Translations under genes and position numbers: made by a program
Shown: positions 4,207 to 5,793 of the stretch, one piece after another
How positions within the stretch are numbered: position 1 is the stretch's first letter
Layout: the number at the start of each line of letters is the position of its first letter
Notes under the pieces: generated by a model
What the model was told of the DNA's origin: nothing
Seen by the model: only the letters and a program-made list of their open reading frames with translations
The model's database searches: none
DNA from: Pseudomonadota bacterium
GTDB taxonomy: Bacteria; Pseudomonadota; Gammaproteobacteria; Burkholderiales; Burkholderiaceae_C
Reading direction: 5' to 3'
Assembly (NCBI GenBank): GCA_023410975.1
Contig: JAEYPG010000196.1
Location: 1 to 5,793 of the forward strand
DNA length: 5,793 nucleotides

Positions 4207-5379
4207 TCAACTCGCCGCCTGCTGCCGCGGCACGATGCTGTTGGCCACGATCTCGCCGAAGGGCCCACTCAGCGCTGGCGCCGACAGCTTCTCCCGCACC
4301 GACAGGGGCAGCAGCGGGAACACCAGCTCGGCGAAGCGGTGCGCCTCCTCCAGGTGCGGATAGCCAGAGAGGATGAAGTACTCCAGCCCCAGCGCCGCGT
4401 ACTCCTTGAGCCGGTCCGCCACCTGCTGCGGGCTGCCTACCAGTGCGGTGCCGGCGCCGCCGCGTACCAGGCCCACACCGGCCCAGAGGCCGGGCGCGAT
4501 CTCCAGGCCCTGGCGCACATCGGCCTTGTTGAAGCGGCCCCGGTGCAGCCCGGCCATGCGGCGCTGGCCCACCGAGTCCATACGCGCCAAGCGCTGCTGT
4601 GCCGCCTCCACCGTGGCCTCGTCCAGGTGCGACAGCAGCTCGGCTGCGGCGCGCCAGGCGGCGTCCTCGGTCTCGCGCACGACGACGTGCAGCCGGATGC
4701 CGTACTTCAGTCGGCGCCCCTGCCGCCCGGCGCGGGTACCGACGTCCGCCAGCTTGGCCGCCACCGCCGCGGGCGGCTCGCCCCAAGTGAGATAGGTGTC
4801 GGCCTGCGCCGCAGCGAGGTCGTGAGCGGCGTCAGACGAGCCGCCGAAGAATACCGGCGGGTAGGGGCGCGCGATCGGCGGGAACAGCAGCTTGGCACCC
4901 TGCACGCGCAGGTGCCGGCCTTCGAAGTCGAGCGGCTGACCCTCGTGCGAGCGGGCGATGATCTCGCGCCAGATGCGGATGAACTCGGCCGATTCCTCGT
5001 AGCGCGCGGCATGGTCGAGGAACTGGCCGTCACCGGCGAGCTCCTCTGCGTCGCCACCGGTGACGAGGTTGACCAGCACCCGGCCGCCCGAGAGCCGGTC
5101 CAGCGTGGCAGCCATGCGCGCCGACTTCGTCGGCGCCACCAACCCCGGGCGCAGTGCAACCAGGAACTTCAACTGCCGCGTGGCGTCGATCAGGCTGGCC
5201 GCGACGATCCAGGAGTCTTCGCAGGAACGCCCAGTGGGCAGCAGCACGCCCTCGTAGCCCAGGCTGTCGGCGGCCACGGCCACCTGCTTGAAATAGGCGA
5301 AATCGGCCTGTCGTGCGCCAGCGCTAGTGCCCAGGTAGCGCGAGTCACCGTGGGTGGGAATGAACCAGAGAATTTTCAT
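4207..5379 (-). CDS. ssuD: FMNH2-dependent alkanesulfonate monooxygenase SsuD
   Basis: This cytoplasmic enzyme of the luciferase-like TIM-barrel family uses FMNH2 and O2 to split C1-substituted alkanesulfonates into aldehyde and sulfite, supplying sulfur when sulfate and cysteine are scarce. The 390 residues are close to E. coli SsuD (381). The start at 5379 gives the family N-terminus (WFIPTHGDSRYLGT); the frame is open 44 codons further upstream but without homology, and AAGG at 5390-5387 sits 7 nt before the ATG. Visible motifs are PTGRSCEDSW with the conserved cysteine at residue 53, ALRPG and TLDRLSGGR at 75-100, NLVTGGD at 104-110, FGGSSDAA at ~178-185, YLTWGEPP at 196-203, GIRLHV with Arg229 and His231 (equivalent to the active-site Arg226/His228 region of E. 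coli), the flexible loop around GLVRGGAGTALVG, and SGYPHLEEA. No damage is visible, in contrast to the genes downstream. FMNH2 would come from an SsuE-type reductase, which is not in this window. Confidence 0.97.
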   Translation of the reverse strand: MKILWFIPTHGDSRYLGTSAGARQADFAYFKQVAVAADSLGYEGVLLPTGRSCEDSWIVAASLIDATRQLKFLVALRPGLVAPTKSARMAATLDRLSGGRVLVNLVTGGDAEELAGDGQFLDHAARYEESAEFIRIWREIIARSHEGQPLDFEGRHLRVQGAKLLFPPIARPYPPVFFGGSSDAAHDLAAAQADTYLTWGEPPAAVAAKLADVGTRAGRQGRRLKYGIRLHVVVRETEDAAWRAAAELLSHLDEATVEAAQQRLARMDSVGQRRMAGLHRGRFNKADVRQGLEIAPGLWAGVGLVRGGAGTALVGSPQQVADRLKEYAALGLEYFILSGYPHLEEAHRFAELVFPLLPLSVREKLSAPALSGPFGEIVANSIVPRQQAAS

Positions 5380-5386
5380 GGGATTG

Positions 5387-5390
5387 CCTT
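5387..5390 (-). promoter_or_regulatory. Ribosome binding site of ssuD
   Basis: AAGG on the minus strand ends 7 nt before the ATG at 5379. It is a short match to the anti-Shine-Dalgarno sequence, but its spacing supports this start over in-frame codons further upstream. Confidence 0.5.
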
Positions 5391-5482
5391 GTTCAGCCGG
5401 CCGCGAGCCAAGCCCGGCGCCGTCGCATCGCCCGCCCGCGGTTGGAGGCAGGCAAGTGGGCAGGGGCTGGATGAAAGCCTGT

Positions 5483-5793
5483 TCAGGGGGTGCTCCTGGC
5501 CGGCACCGCATCCGCGATGCGGATGGGCTTCGGGATCAGCTTCAGCCCGTGGAAGGCGTCGGCGATGAGCTGCTGGCGCGCGACGATCGCAGGCGTGAGC
5601 GGCGTCACGTTGAACTCGTAGCGCTGGAGGCTGCGCTTGACCACTTCCAGGTCCAGCCCCTGCAGAGGCGCGATCACCGCGGCCGCCTCGTCCACGTGGC
5701 TCTTGAGCCAGCGCCCGCGCTCCGTGAGGTCGTCGAACAGCGCCTGGATCGCCTTGGGGTTGCGCTCCACGAAGCCGCGCTCGGCCAGGTAGT
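5483..5793 (-). CDS. ssuA: Aliphatic sulfonate ABC transporter substrate-binding protein, C-terminal part (5' end outside window)
   Basis: This is the C-terminal ~103 residues of a periplasmic sulfonate-binding protein, the capture subunit of the SsuABC importer. The reading frame is open to the window edge, where it reads YLAERGFVERNPKAIQ; this matches the family's late segment in which the closed lobe is followed by helices. Further on, the pattern YEFNVTPLTPAIVARQQ and LIPKPIRIADAV is the usual SsuA ending (tyrosine-x3-V-x-PLTP, then the 'ADAV' tail). It stops with TGA at 5485-5483. An internal GTG at 5770 is not a real start because the homology continues upstream of it. It lies 103 nt upstream of ssuD in the same direction, the normal ssuA-ssuD order. 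The visible part shows no damage. A nitrate/taurine-type binding protein (TauA-like) is the alternative, but ssuD next door favours SsuA. Confidence 0.9.
   Translation of the reverse strand, partial: YLAERGFVERNPKAIQALFDDLTERGRWLKSHVDEAAAVIAPLQGLDLEVVKRSLQRYEFNVTPLTPAIVARQQLIADAFHGLKLIPKPIRIADAVPARSTP

Noticed and set aside
5380..5511. 44-codon N-terminal extension of SsuD
   Set aside because: The extension overlaps the ssuA 3' end and is Pro/Gly/Arg-rich with no homology. The family N-terminus starts exactly at the ATG at 5379 with an AAGG upstream.
5506..5522. Perfect 7-bp inverted repeat CCGCATC-CGC-GATGCGG
   Set aside because: It lies inside the conserved last codons of ssuA (IRIADAV region) and is not followed by a T-run, so coding constraint explains it.
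2170..5568. Very long plus-strand open frame (1132 codons) opposite the ssu genes and sulfatase 5' end
   Set aside because: It runs across several real minus-strand genes and their gaps, has no family motif and is rich in Arg/Gln/His/Ala as expected for an antisense frame in GC-rich DNA. The stop-poor frame is a base-composition effect.

Overview
The window is GC-rich and every recognisable gene lies on the minus strand, so transcription runs from position 5793 towards position 1. The proteins resemble sulfonate-sulfur scavenging genes of Proteobacteria. Gene content and protein wording fit Burkholderiales (Comamonadaceae/Burkholderiaceae-like) best, but that placement is inferred from family memory, not from a search.

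In transcription order the layout is: the 3' end of an aliphatic-sulfonate substrate-binding protein gene (ssuA, cut by the window edge, stop at 5483); an intact FMNH2-dependent alkanesulfonate monooxygenase (ssuD, 5379-4207); the first ~60 codons of a glyoxalase/VOC-like gene starting 4 nt after ssuD (4202 to about 4023); fused out of frame to it, the C-terminal half of the permease gene ssuC (about 4020-3634); a full-length but eroded ATPase gene ssuB (3579-2740); a ~235-nt gap with two small hairpins; an intact secreted sulfatase of the formylglycine type (2504-984); and, starting on the base after its stop codon, a frameshifted remnant of a second sulfonate/nitrate-type substrate-binding protein gene (983 to about 493). 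That remnant is joined abruptly to scraps of a TauD-family dioxygenase gene (about 491-339). Positions 1-338 hold no gene I can identify, only a near-perfect palindrome at 45-77.

The intact ancestor would have formed one sulfur-starvation module. SsuABC would import sulfonates, SsuD would release sulfite from them with FMNH2, a TauD-like enzyme would cleave other sulfonates with 2-oxoglutarate, and a periplasmic sulfatase would release sulfate from sulfate esters. The most notable point is the unequal preservation. The two catabolic enzymes (SsuD and the sulfatase) look intact with all key residues. The transport genes and the flanking VOC and TauD genes carry truncations, gene-to-gene fusions, a frameshift and changes in ATPase core motifs. 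This looks like a sulfonate-uptake locus in the middle of decay by short deletions. A poor-quality or chimeric assembly could look the same, and only reads or related genomes can separate the two. I found no clearly new system.
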